Below, piece by piece: positions 27,331 to 39,890 of a stretch of DNA of 64,000 nucleotides. Under the pieces are notes generated by a model. That model searched no databases and was not told the DNA's origin. It saw nothing but the letters and a program-made list of their open reading frames with translations. Each line of letters opens with the position of its first letter. Position 1 is the stretch's first letter. The position numbers and the translations under genes are program-made. Source of the stretch: Lates calcarifer (lineage: Eukaryota > Chordata > Actinopteri > Centropomidae); assembly GCF_001640805.2 (NCBI RefSeq), contig NC_066833.1:7946564-8010563 (forward strand). The letters run 5' to 3'.

Positions 27331-28095
27331 AAGCTGCTGCAGGAAGCAGCTTGGCTTCTCACCTGGAACACAGAAAACGCTCAGAAAACACACTTATTTC
27401 AAAGGTTTACAGTAGCACACAGCACAGGACCAAGTTGCACAATAATGTCCTAATGGTTTCACAGGAAGTTTCTGCCCTCAGTCAGAGGTTGTCTGGAGTT
27501 AAAGTTGATCTGAAGAGATTTTCCACTAATTTCCTCTTCTGCCTTGAATATTATGTAATAATATAATAATAATTACCTCAGATACACTTAGATTAACCTT
27601 AATTTCTACTATTAGAAAATACAAATGTCAATGTATACTGTTCAACAACGTTCAACAATGGCTATAAAATTAGCCTCAACATTGAAGACAAAAAGTTGAG
27701 GTTAAAGTTCGGATAAAACAGAAAACGAATGGCCGAGAACAAAACTTAAAAAAGACTGTTTCATAATGATACTTTTTTTCTTTATTATTTACTTTTATTC
27801 TTATTTATTTCTATCTATTCTACAGTTCATCTGTGCAACATGAATTCAACATGTCTGTGAAAGGAATGACTGTAGATCAGAGGCTCTAACACACACCTCA
27901 CAGGTAAATTAGAGCAGATAGTTCTTCAGCTCATCACATGTTGTATGTGGAAAGCCTTGGGCTGGTCTGCAGGCTGATGATCATCAGACAAAGGTGCTCC
28001 AAAAATAACATTATTAGGGAGAGCTCAGTGTCAGGCAAGAACCCATCCACCGTCCCCTCAGTGGGTGTTGTAATCTGTATGGATGACTGACCTCC

Positions 28096-28137
28096 GAGAG
28101 AGAGAGAGAGAGAGAGAGGGAGAAAGAGAGAGAGAGG
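28096..28137. repeat. (GA)n microsatellite
   Basis: Nearly perfect GA/AG run with two interruptions. Confidence 0.9.
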
Positions 28138-28990
28138 ATGTGATGGGAAAGGTCTGATCTCTCTCGTCGTTTCCACTGAGGCCTCGGTCACTCGCTCCCC
28201 TTCCTTTGTCCTCATCGCTCTGGGGAGCAGCGCTGGGCTTTAGGAGGTGACGAGGATCTTTCTGGCTCGGCCATGTTGGAATAAATCTGCCCTGTAGCTT
28301 TAAGCATTATCTCCTGAGTCCTGCTCCGACACACTGAGCTCCAGCTCAGACAGACGGAGGACAGGGTGGAGACCTGGGAGGGTACACAGATGCTAAAGGA
28401 TGGATATCTGAAGAAAGTGAAACAATAGGCTCATAAACATGTTCACACGTGACGGCTGTAACTCACTGTACATCAACAACCACTGCATTGCCTGGCAATG
28501 TAGTGTTTTATCTGGTTTGTGACTGGAGCTGCTGTGGGCTTTATCCTATTTATACATCACTGCATTCATCTTCTGTTCATTAGGCAGTTTGATTCATTGA
28601 TTGATTCATTCATTCACATGGATTTAATTTGTTATATTTTATATATATCTGCCATGCTATCCAGACTTTGTATCTATTGACATTTTGGTCAAACTGTCTG
28701 AGTTTCCTGGTCGTATGTTAATAACTGTATGTACAGAGTGCAGAATGCTTCTCTATAGGGATGGGATTTATTGTTGGTTTTATATCTGACAGTTCTCACC
28801 TGAGAATGATGTAAATGCATTGATATTTCTATCTTATAGCTTTGTTATCAACACAATGAAATATTTTAAACATGTAACACAAAACTGAACTTTGATCTGA
28901 GTAGCCTACATGTAATTTCACTGCTACTTGACTCATGGTTCCCAGAGGACGTATCTTACAGACTTTGAAGAGCTCTACTTTGTGTTTACT

Positions 28991-29056
28991 GCTAGCATGT
29001 TAGCATTGTTAGCATGAGCATGTTGTGCCCATGCTAGCCAGCTAAGCTAAGCTAAA
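28991..29056. repeat. GCTAGC/TTAGCATG word cluster
   Basis: Imperfect repeats of TTAGCATG, GCTAGC and GCTAA units, some inverted. Related words recur at 26028 and 42320. Confidence 0.6.
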
Positions 29057-29377
29057 CCCATCAGCTCCTTCCTTCACTCTCTGACATCAACAGCTGTTCC
29101 TGTAAAACGTAGAGACAGAAGAACTGTAGAAAAACTGCTCATGAAGATTCATTCTTGACCTTGGAGACAGAAATTTGTCAAAGACTGTGCCCCCAACAAA
29201 TACTATATATACATATATATACAGTATATACAGACATGAAGGTAATAACCTCTTTTCCTTTGGATGTGAACGTCCGACGACTCGTGGTCAGTGACTCTGA
29301 TCCTCTCCAGTCATGTCCACTGTTTCAAGACACTTCAAACATTAATAATAACCACTGCTCTCAACCAGTGTTCACAG

Positions 29378-29391
29378 GTAACCATGGCAAC
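29378..29391. promoter_or_regulatory. RFX X-box palindrome
   Basis: GTAACCATGGCAAC fits the symmetric X-box GTNRCCATGGYAAC on both halves. Bound by RFX factors when functional; motif evidence only. Confidence 0.5.
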
Positions 29392-32225
29392 AACAACATG
29401 AGTTATTCACGTTACACTACCAGTTATTGTTGTTATGGCTTTCAACAATCTTCAGAGAATACAACTGGCTTTGCTTTCAGGTGGAGAGCAGCTGTGATGG
29501 AGGACTTCAACATTATCTGTATAAAAAAACCTACCTGAGACATTATGACGAACTGTACCCCAGGTAAATACAGTTTAAAAACACTGGTGCATCAGGCACA
29601 GTAGGCAGAGACTTTGCTAAGCTAATGCCAACCATAACGTTTGTTTTTCAGCTATAAGAGTAAAATGGTTTTTCCCTCCAACAGAAGACATGCTGCTCTC
29701 TGAGGCCTGTCACTGCTCTGTGGCTGACACAGTCCAGGTGCAACCTCAACGCTGGTTTATTTGTTCTGCGCTCATAAATAGACCAGTTTCATCTTCATCC
29801 ACGACAGGGTGTAATTCCCTGTGTTATTTCATTACGCCACATTTTTACCCTCTTAGTAATACTTAATAGGTTTAGCAGATTGACAAGTAGGGGAGCCAAG
29901 AAAACGCATAGGAAAAGACAGATAGAGCAGGAGCCAAAGGTGGAGGGAGAAACTGACAGAGACAGATGTGTATGGAGAGAAAAGAGAGAGGCTGGAGCTG
30001 GAGAAATGAAAGAGTGATTGGTTAAATGAAAGGGACTGAGCGGCGGTCTGCTCCAAGCGCTGCGGTTGCGGGTGTCTGTCCAGGCTTAGCAGCCAGCCGA
30101 TGAGAATGGGCCACAGCCACTAAGTTCTGCTGCTAGCTTTGGCTGGCTCCCTCTGCCTCTTTTGGCTCAACGCTGCCCTCCTCCTCTACAAAAGGAGAGA
30201 GTGCTGGCTAACGTCAGTGTGGCCACACTCCTTATGGCCCAGAACAACCTCTGGCTCTGTGGGACTGCTTACTCATCACCATTTGGCACCGTGCATCTCG
30301 CGAAAAAGCCTCCAACCCCTCCACCTCTCACAGCCCTAACAAGCTCCGGTGGAAAAAACGACAGCCGCAACACTTTCTCACGGTTAGAAATCTCCCCTCA
30401 AAGACACTGGACTCGTATCCAAATCTGTTTGTAATTTTTTCTTTTTCCTCCTCAGTTCACCAACACTGAGGGAGCTGCAGCCTGAGCCTGATCATTTAGG
30501 AGTTGGGATAGTGATCTCTTTGAAGCAGTAGGTAGCCTGTCATGTGCTCGTTTGACTGATGCTCTGGTCCAATGACCCAAGACCCAAGCTGGGCAGGTTT
30601 TGTTTGAGTCGACCACATTTTGGATTGGGTCTTATTTTGCAAGCGCTCTAAAGAGCTTTGCATGTATATCTACATCCTGTCTCCATTGATTGGACATGTG
30701 TCTCCTATCCTCCCTCTCTCATCCTCTCAGATAATAACCAATAACTTTCAGTTTGACTTCAGACATTGGTCAAGAGAGGTCAAGACACTGAAACCTTTGG
30801 TGATGCCAGGTGTCCAACACACCTCCATCTGTAATGTCATAGACAGAACTATTTTCTCATGTTTAGACATCTGCCATCTTCTCTCATGTGATTCTAGATT
30901 CACCCTGAACTTCATTCACTCCAGAGTTAAAAATTTCATTTCTCTCCAGCCATGAATACATGGACATGATTCCTGTATGATTTAGTTTTAAGTTTCAAAG
31001 CACAAAACCTTTAAGTCAAATATATCATTATTATTCCACAGAAATTTCTCTGGTGTTTTTCCAATAATACAACTTATACATCAGTAATAAAAGTCTTTGC
31101 TGTAATTTTCTCACTTTCTGAAATGATTTTTTCCTAGAATGTCTTTAATATTGGACAAAACTAAAACAACATGACTAAAAGAGGCATGGTTTTCATCACA
31201 CACTGTCAGTGACAAATTAAATTTAGCTTGTTGACATGGACGTCTTCTACAGTCGTTTTAAAAAGATCTGCTGGAAAATCACTGTAATCCTCTCTGCTCG
31301 GTGAAATAATGCTTTTATTTTAGCTCGTGACATTTAAGTGCATGGATTGAGGAGAAGCACCTCTTTTCCCTGGAGTGACAGCGCTGTGGTTGTTCTAAAG
31401 TTTTATGACTAATAAGCCCAGATCCCAAACCCAGCCTTCCTTCCTAACCTCAGGTTTACTTTGTTAAATTACCTTCACACTGCGCCTGTAAAACAAAGGA
31501 GAGTCAGTAAAGAGGAGGGCATGGACACAGCGCCGTGAAGCCATGTGTGACACCATGTGAACGAGAATCAAAATCCCTTCTGTCATTCAGCAACTTCCCA
31601 GTGATCTACTGTTGCCATGGCTCCTTCACCACCAACTTTCTCTTTTGTTTTTCACGACTACCATCTCACTCTGGGCCAAGACTCTGTGGCGTGCTGTGAT
31701 TTGTCATTACTCATTCTGTTAAAACATCCTGTGCCTCTATTCTCCCAACGACGACTACATGCAAAGGCTCCACTGTGCTCTTTAATCCAGCTCGCTTGTA
31801 TCGTCACAGGTAAAAAGTTGCTCACAAGTGATGATGTTTGATGTGCTGAAAATAGTTTACACAGCAATTCTGCAACTTTGTGCCACAGCTCAAGGCTTTT
31901 GCTGAGTCCCTGTTGGCTAGATGTTAGCCATCGTGCTGTGAGGCACAGCCACTCATGAGTGAATGACAGCTTCTTGACAGCTTCATTAAGACCACAGATG
32001 GCGAGGGAAGTAGAGAGGAGCTAGAACAAATGTAATGCTGGCAAAATGTGAGGGAGGCCGCAGGACCTTTTCACAGCTTGCGTGGCTGGCCCTGGTCCAG
32101 GCAGCCTGTCTGGGCAGCCCGTCGCCTCTCTCTGAAATCTGGCTTCAGCTGAGATCATGGAGACCCTGCAGGTGAGAACCAATGTCACAATGGTAATGTC
32201 TCTGCTGTCGGTGGGAGGGTGAACT

Positions 32226-32240
32226 GCTGCCCCCTGCAGA
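32226..32240 (-). promoter_or_regulatory. CTCF-like motif
   Basis: Minus-strand TCTGCAGGGGGCAGC matches the core at 13 of 15, including the invariant GGGGGCAGC part. Confidence 0.4.
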
Positions 32241-32948
32241 CGAGGAGGGGATGTGGAGAATGTACTGAGTGTGTGGTCATATAATCACTTACATCTGCTC
32301 CAACTCTGAACAATAAGATCATCAGTCTATTAGCTGTAGGACAACAGTTTGAGAAATGAATGGGAACATGGATGTGACCTGAGTGTTAATAAAGTTTACA
32401 TGCTCCATTGTGTTTTCTTGACTTATCATTCAGTCATTAAGCTCTGATTCCCACATTAGTCAAAGCTCCACTGAGGACTTTATGAAAACTAAACCACAGA
32501 GAAGGAACCAAATCGATGAATATAAAACATAATGAGGTCAGTGTGGGAACCCACAGGGCAGGGCGGTCATGACTTCTGCTGGATGAACTAGTGGAGGAGT
32601 CTAATTGTTACTGGATGCATTTTTATTAGCTGTAGAATGATGACTGTGTTAATTTCAGTGATTTATGAGTGGAACTGCTGCCAGCAGACATTCTGATGAG
32701 TGACAGAACGTTTAGTGTCCTCTAAAACAGAAATACAATCAGAACCAAATGGCCTCAGAGGTCCAGTTAGGATATTTCATTTTCTATCTGGCAACAACAG
32801 TCAATGTAAACTGTGAGACCAAAACTGACCAATCAACTGCCATGAAAGTAACACAGGTATCTCATAACCTGACCACTGCATTGAACCAAAGTAATGAACT
32901 CTTTAAACAACACTAAACATCTGAACTGTTTTATGTTTTATGAAATTA

Positions 32949-33160
32949 AAGGAAAACTCCAGTATTTTTGAACCTGGAAACTCTTTATTTTCTCATGTTT
33001 TTGGGGCAATGGCAAAACAAGAACTTTAGTGAATGAACATTGATGTGGACAATAGTCCACTGGATTACATTACAGCAGCTGTTTACAGTGACTGGGTCAC
33101 TGTTCTTGTTCAAAACTGCAATGATCCTAAAGACTGATCATTTACACAGACTAAAGCTAT
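32949..33160 (+). mobile_element. Partial copy of the local TIR element
   Basis: Starts TA|AAGGAAAACTCCAGTATTT, the family terminus, and contains 'ctcatgtttttggggcaat', 'gatgtggacaatagtccac' and 'tggattacattacag' blocks shared with 22530-22580 and 49625-49665. The right terminus is not clear. Confidence 0.55.
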
Positions 33161-35202
33161 TCTTTATTGTTAGCTGTAGCTAGCTAACTACAGCTGATAA
33201 AAATGGCAGCTGTCATTTCAGCTGGTAAAACTGACAGAAGATGAGAAGCTGGTTTTTGTTCTGTCTGACGACCCGCTGCTTTAAAATGAACACTAGCTGT
33301 GAGGTCACCTTTATGTTTATAACAGCAACAGGAACAAACAAGCAGCTAAATCCTGCATATAGCTGAAACAGCAGAGTTAAAAACATTTCTTTGAGTCAAA
33401 TTAACTGAAAAGCTCAGGACAACAAAGATTGTTGACAGTTGAACACATTCATTCAGCTTCACAACAGCAGCGATAAAGAGAAACCCTGAACACAAGTGGC
33501 TGCAGTTCAGACATCACACACACACACCTTTGCCAGGAAATGATTAATGCCTATAGAGGAGAATGTGCACGATCGGCCTTTTCAGACACATGCGGGCACC
33601 TTCACACACACACACACACAGGGCCAGGAGGGGAGGCTTATCAAACACACAGGGGGATGAATAAACTCATGTTGTGAAGCAGTTAAACTAAGAGGAAAGT
33701 CTCAAGGGTCCAGCAGATAGAGTTGCCAAAGGATCCGTCTAGACTCTCTCCTACACAGCATATGGTACAAGCTGATAACTGAGGCACAACCGAATCAGAG
33801 AGGTGCATGTTAATGAGGGAAAATGACCGGATATGCTAATGACTGTGTCCAGTAGCAGCAGTAGCAGCAATGGGGGAAAGAAGGAGGATGGTATCAACAA
33901 TTTTTTAAGAACCTGGAGGGTGAAGACATTTGATTTATCTTTCATTTCCTCTGATAATTTCATCTCTTCAAAATAAACGATCTTCCCTGGAGCCTCTGAC
34001 AAACACAGTGTAGTTAGCCCTGCTGTCTCCTTCATTACTCTGTCTGCTGGTCAGTAAACTGTATTTCTGTCCCGTATGAGTGAGCTTGGCATGGGCCGAG
34101 GCCAAAGCTGAAGTCTCCTAAAGAGCGACTGCAGCGAGTCTTTGAGCTGGACCAGCCCTGAATCCACACCAGGCCACCACCATTAGTGGTTAAAATGAGC
34201 CAAGGTGCACGTATCCAACTGTGCAGTATTATATTTTACATGTGCTCCCACATTACATGGACGGAGCCTCCCATTAGAAATGAGGTGAAGCACAAGAAAA
34301 CAAAGCAGAGCTAAAACATGTCTCCTCAATTTCCTTCACGTTCCACTCAATTTCATCCCACATTATTTTTTTCCAGATCAGATCGGTTTCTGCATTTGTT
34401 ATGCGTATGAGTGTTCTTTTGCTTAATGATAGCTTTGCTACACAATGGGAAGAATGAAAATGAACTGTGCTGAATTCATAGCAGCGGATCAGAAGACTGT
34501 AAGACCTTTCACTCCTAACAGATGTTGAATTCCAGACACTTCTCCAGCCGTTCTCATGTCCTCTGACTTTCTAAAATCTGCTGCATACACAGAAACCTGC
34601 AGCATACTGGACGTCCTTGTGCGTTTCCTGATGCATTTGCTCATTTCACAGTCGACCCACAATGTTGTCCTTCGTTCTCCCTCGGACACCGACGATCATC
34701 CGCCCTCCTCTTCCTCCTCCTCCCCCCGTACCTGCAGGACCTGAGCTCATTGTTTTTGCCCTGTTGATTAACCTCTCCCCGCCCCGAGGAATGTCTCACA
34801 TTGGTTTCTGGATGAGTGTGGGCTGTGCCGGCACAAAAACATGCCCAGCTTTTTCTAATGAGTTCCAGCCGCTCAGAGCTCTTGGGGCGAGTTAGCCTGC
34901 TGTGATTGGCACCTGCTTAGGAGGACAGTGTGGTTGTAAAATGGGATGAAAGCAGAGTTTAGCTGAGGGAACGCTGAGTCCATCCCACAGCAATCAAACA
35001 ACAGAACCAGGCTCTGTTTGACCGACTGAAACTCTGGAAAAGTTTGATGTCACAATGTCTCAGTATTTAAATGATCAATGATGAAAATGATGAATGTACA
35101 GTGGTCGTGTTGAGACAGACTCTGAGGGTTAAATTAAAGATCACTGATGTGGAAATCATGGCTCAAATTTAAATAAAACACAATGATAAAGTTCATTATT
35201 TC
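33161..35202. other. Gene-poor stretch
   Basis: No exon recognised. Short CA runs at 33517-33530 and 33606-33620. 34480-34900 is complex, C/T-rich and repeat-free without a known family. Confidence 0.4.
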
Positions 35203-35450
35203 AAAGGACAACTCCAGTATTTTTACCATTGACAGACTCAGATTGTTCTTCTCAGTGTCTGACAACATGATGATAGGATTCCTACAGAGACAGAGCTTTT
35301 TATTAAAGAGGAAGATCCTTTTAGTTTAACCAGAAAACATCTCTATATATCACTACCAGACTCCATTAACAAAAACAGGGATTTTACTGGGAGCTGCTGG
35401 AATACCACTGCCTCCATCTGTTAGTGTGGTTGTGTTACTGTGTGACTCTC
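35203..35450 (+). mobile_element. Copy of the local TIR element, joined to a hAT-like end
   Basis: Begins AAAGGACAACTCCAGTATT and carries the same blocks as 22330-22660 in reverse order. At 35451 it passes directly into AGTGGTGGAAGAAGTGTTCA, the terminus of a common fish hAT-like repeat. The same junction occurs at 49571 and, inverted, at 63936. Confidence 0.65.
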
Positions 35451-35500
35451 AGTGGTGGAAGAAGTGTTCAGATAATTTTCTTAAGTACCACACAACAACA
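35451..35500 (+). mobile_element. hAT-like repeat terminus
   Basis: AGTGGTGGAAGAAGTGTTCA followed by GATAATTTTCTTAAGTAC corresponds to the fish repeat end CAGTGGTGGAARAAGTACTCAGA. Only this end is recognisable. Confidence 0.5.
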
Positions 35501-36339
35501 CAAACACACCACTGTGATTGTGAAACTAACCTTGACTGACCACAGCTGGAACAGCACTGATGTCATCACTATACATCCATATGTTGTTGTATTGAACAAA
35601 TCTGTTCCATTTCCTCAGCCTGCTTCACAACAAAAGCCTTCCAGAGTTGTGAAAGGCTTTTATTGTGAAGCTGCAGCAGCAGCAGGAAATTCTCTGTTTG
35701 CGTTATGAGGAATGCAGCTCTGATACAGCCTAAGAAGCAATGACCTCAAAGTAATGAGACTAATATCTGATAGTAACAAGCACATAGGAATGAAACTAAA
35801 ATCCAAGACTGAGTCAGAAGCTTCAGTGAAGCTTTGGTGCTGTGTCAGTTTAGACTGAAGTCATGGAGCTGGTTTCAGACGGAGATCATCATCATGTGTT
35901 GGTGTCAGTTTCATCCTTCATTTGTGTGACTGAATGACTTCAACTTTAACCTGACCACATTTAGTTTAAACTATCTGACAGTTGTAAAGCTCCCAGACTT
36001 CAGAGTCAGTGAACCCAGCCTCTGACTCTGGTCACTCAGGCCTGAACCAGCAGTTCGTCTGCTTTGTTTTGGGAAATGAAGCACAGGATCACATCGATGG
36101 TACAGCCAGTCCCAGACTCTCATCTTAGATGTGTCTGCTGGCTGCAGTGGTCACCCTGACAGGAACCCCCCCAGCAGGACTGATGCTCCACATAATGGGA
36201 AATCAATTCTATTTTTGTTGCCTGGGTGGGTGGGCTTAAGGAATAATTACTCAGTCAAGAAGCAGGAGACAGGGGAGCGAAGGAGGCTGTCCTCACAGCT
36301 TATCCGCTGTGGTCTTCCTGCTCCCGCGCTGATGTGAAA

Positions 36340-36500
36340 CCAATACCATTATCCAGTTAAATCCGCCATGGACTGCTCTGGCTCCGTGAGAAAAACAGCA
36401 GTGTGAGGCTGCAGCATCGACGTGTGGAGCTCCTTAATGAGATTCCTCGGGGTGCATTTTCGAATTGCTGGGATTTCATGATTCTTCCAGCGTTGACTTC
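36340..36500. promoter_or_regulatory. Candidate conserved non-coding block
   Basis: Complex repeat-free DNA with CTCCTTAATGAGATTCCTCG and TTTTCGAATTGCTGGGATTT. Frames cross it on both strands without family resemblance. Confidence 0.25.
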
Positions 36501-36886
36501 TCTCTGTCTGGCTAGTGGGTCTACAGGGAGGCAGCAAATGATTACACACTTAAACACCCCAGTGCTCTTTCCAGGACACTTCATTTGTTACAGTCATCCC
36601 ACCAACCCCCCACCCCCACTACCCCACACCCCTAAAACCCCAACCAAACCAGGATGCTCACAATAGACTGCAATGAACAAGGTGAACAAACTCCACAAGG
36701 TAATTTGACACAACCAGGCTTTACTAACATTACTAACTCACATATCAGCCTGAACTAAACACACTGTACATGTCCAGATAATACATCTGAAAAACTGGGG
36801 TCATATGATGTTACACACATTTGCTGCAACACATTTAGGTATTGTTCCCATAAAGTCAGGACAGTGTTACTCAGTTTGGTCTGTTA

Positions 36887-37260
36887 AAGGATAACTCTGG
36901 TATTTTTAAACCTTTTCCCATGTTTTTAGGTGTAAATGATTGATAGGTATGAACATCTATGGTGCAGTGCTGATCAATAACAGTGAAAAGCTGTAATGTA
37001 AGCCAATGGAAGATCATCCTTGTCAAATCTGTTCACTAAAAGTCTTGTTTTTGTCTCAGATTGTTGTTATTGTGTGACTTTCTAATCAGATCGTTTACAG
37101 AAGGGTTTTGTCAATGGTAATGATATATAGAGATGTTTTCTGGTTAAACTAAAAGGATCTGACTCTTTAATAAAAAGCTCTGTCTCTGTAGAAATCCTAT
37201 CATAATGTTGTCAGACACTGACAATAACAATCTGAGTTGGAAAACAGTGGAGTTGTCCTT
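36887..37260. mobile_element. Full-length TIR element (MITE-like), about 374 bp
   Basis: Left end AAGGATAACTC and right end GAGTTGTCCTT are inverted copies with one mismatch, flanked on both sides by TA (36885-36886 and 37261-37262). Internal blocks GTAAATGATTGATAGG, ATATATAGAGATGTTTTCTG and CTCTGTCTCTGTAG recur in the other copies. No coding capacity, so non-autonomous. A TA target duplication fits Tc1/mariner or related superfamilies. Confidence 0.7.
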
Positions 37261-38650
37261 TAGTGTCGCTGAGTTTCCTCAGGTCTGTTTATAGTGAGTC
37301 TTTTAAACGTTGTGTTCAGGCTCAGGTGGGAGTGCAGGAGTTTTCACTGGTTTGTGTAATGAGTTCTGTGCCACAAAGGAAATAAACTCTCCCAAACTGA
37401 AAGTAAAACTCAAGAAGCCACTAATTTCTGGGGTCAGAGAATGTCATGATGAGGAGTTTGAAATGAGTGTGAAAAATGCTAACCTCCAGAGAAAATCATT
37501 CTAACCACTCAGAGTCTGAGTGTGTGAGTGATAAACAGAATGAAGAATTAGCTGCACTTAAAAACACACTCCAGCAGACTATTCAATGAAGGATTTACAT
37601 TCTGCTGTAACAGAGGTATTTCATGTTTTACAGGAGGAAAGGCTTCAGGGATGAGGACTGTGTTATCCTCTGACTGCAGGGTGTTTTTTCTCCAGGAACA
37701 GGTGTAGGAAAAAGAATGAATGTCTTACAACCATGGTCATCTAATAACAGTTTGAGATATAATCTCAGTCTCAGGGTGACCTCCTTCAGATGTGGTCCAG
37801 CCGATCAGGTCCAGGTTCATGTTGCACCTTGCATTAACACACAGTTCAAACATCGGATGAAAGCTCCTCCTTCCTGCACCTCCCATCCTCCGTTCTCCCA
37901 CTCCTCCCATTTCCTCACCCTGCCTTCATCACAGCAGGCTGTGCATCTTTTGTCAAATGTGTGACAAAAAACACAATGAAAGTTTAAGATGAGTGAACTC
38001 AGGGTTGGATCTGGATGCATCTCCCCCCAACCCAATTAACATGGAGTCAATAGAGAGCGAATTAAAAAGGCCTGGGGCAACGGACCTTGCCAGAAAACGC
38101 CAACAGAATCGAGACGGTCAAGGCCAGAACAAAGGCGTGAACCTGGTGGTTCTGGACTAACCCCCCTGAGCTCCCTGATTAGAGTGTGGGGAGATTACTC
38201 CTTCTCTTTCACCGTGAGGCTAAATGAGGGGAGAGGGGATCCATTCACACGGGGCAAAGGGCTGGGAAAAATGGCCGACTTTGGGCTCGTAACCATTGAG
38301 GCTGCTCACTGAGGTGTGAACAACCCACCTCCCAAAGACAACATCCACAGTGGGAAAAAAAGGAAAACAACTGTGGTCTGTCGGGTTAAGACAAACATTG
38401 GTAAATAGCAGCAGAACCAGTGAATCTGTGGCAGGACTTTATTTCCTGAACAGTTTTCCATGAATACTTTGTCCTGGTCTGTTCTTTATAAACTGCAGTG
38501 TGTATTCTAACAGTCCTTACAGATATGTCTATGATGTGTATTAACCTATCTAAGCTCCAGGTGAGTGGGATAATGTAATGTGGGTCACATGGTTCTGGAA
38601 ATCACAGTGAAGTATCTAAAGGCTGTTTTGTACCATTCTTGATTAATGGG
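37261..38650. other. Gene-free stretch
   Basis: No exon, RNA gene or clear repeat recognised. 38040-38300 is G/C-richer, complex and frame-free. Confidence 0.4.
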
Positions 38651-38659
38651 ACAGTCCTG

Positions 38660-39330
38660 ATGTGGTTAAACCCATTCATCTGTTTCTCTGAGACGTTTGA
38701 AATGCCGTGTGCCTGAGTCCTCAGCCCGGTTCCTGTTCAATGGATTCTTGACCTTTATATCAAGAGTTATACAAGAGGGTTTCTGATCTCAGCAGCTGAG
38801 TGAATGCCTCTCTACTCTCCCTTACTACCTTCATAATTAGGTCCCCTCAACCATCTAACCACTTATATCTTGTGACTCCCCTTCGTCCAATTTAGTCGCA
38901 GCATGTCAGACTGGAGGTCGGGGATCCCCTTCCACAGGACCTTTAGTAGGTGATTCGCCCTCATTTTATCGAGAGAGCCCTGTGGAGACACCTTTCACTC
39001 TCCTGGCACTGAGTGACGCAGTAAGGGAGCTAAACTAATTACAGCTGCTCCTGTCTCCCTCTCAGTCTGAGCCAGGGGCTTACCCAGCACAATGGGCCTT
39101 TAGTGGAGAGCCTATCCTCTGTTAGCTGCACAGGCTGGAGGCTCTGCGGCCTACAAAGACACTTCCATTAGTGTAATTAGAGGCAAAATTAAGTGGAGTT
39201 TTGTTCTGTATCTGTGCTAAGTTGTTTGGCATGTTTTCTATGTGACAGAGGGGCCTCTGGATTCTTTTAGCCTTTGTTAAGCACTTGGGTGATAATGAAA
39301 CATACCCAAAGCTGGGGAGTCGTATCTGAT
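38660..39330. promoter_or_regulatory. Long candidate conserved non-coding block
   Basis: About 670 bp of repeat-free, balanced-composition sequence with several homeodomain-type cores (CATAATTAGG at 38834, CTAATTACAG at 39034, TGTAATTAGAGG at 39171) and TTTTATCGAGAG. No persistent coding frame. One of the most enhancer-like textures in the desert. Inference only. Confidence 0.3.
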
Positions 39331-39671
39331 GAAGGCTCTCTTCCTGTTTGTTTTCCTTTTGTGTTGATGCTAAGAGAAAATAAATTAATCTTTGATTATA
39401 TCTTAAAAATGTCCTTTCCACAGCAGTAAAATGGAAATGTCAACATCACATGAAGCTTCTTCCGACTTTCAGATGCTGGATTTAGCTTAGATATACTATA
39501 TGAATCTAAATTTACTCAGACCAACAGAACTGAGACAAATGCTCATATCAGAGTTTATATTTTCTGTCTGGATGCGACAGAAATCTATTGTTTTTTTAAA
39601 GATTTCACCAGTGTAGCAACAGGTTTCATTTTTATAGTGGTGGAAAATGGTTTAAACATCAAGAGCCATTA

Positions 39672-39890
39672 AAGGAGAACTCTAACCCTAACTCTTCTCC
39701 CATGTTTCTGGGTGTAAATCTCTTGAAGCTGAACAGTGATGGATCTTTTCATTTAAGAGTAAGATCTTTTTTGTTTAACCAGAAACATGACTGTATATCA
39801 CTACCAGACTCTTGGTCAATTGGTTTGTGTCTTTGTTAGCACAAGTGCTTTTTATTAAAGACCTATCATGACATATCAGGATTTACCCGG
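39672..39890 (+). mobile_element. Partial copy of the local TIR element
   Basis: Begins TA|AAGGAGAACTCTAACCC and contains 'cccatgtttctgggtgtaaat' in shortened form, 'tttaaccagaaacatgac' and 'atatcactaccagactc' family blocks. Right end lost. Confidence 0.55.

Larger units (their letters stand above)
27331..32945. other. Gene-poor stretch
   Basis: No exon recognised over 5.6 kb. Contains a GA repeat (28096-28137), a GCTAGC-rich cluster (28991-29056), TATA-type alternation (29200-29235), an X-box (29378), a purine-rich stretch (29880-30030), a CTCF-like motif (32226) and short unrelated frames. Blocks at 30120-30430 and 31460-31800 are complex but show no known family. Confidence 0.45.

Noticed and set aside
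29155..29538. 127-codon plus-strand frame
   Set aside because: Starts in A/T-rich alternating sequence; no homology or splice context.
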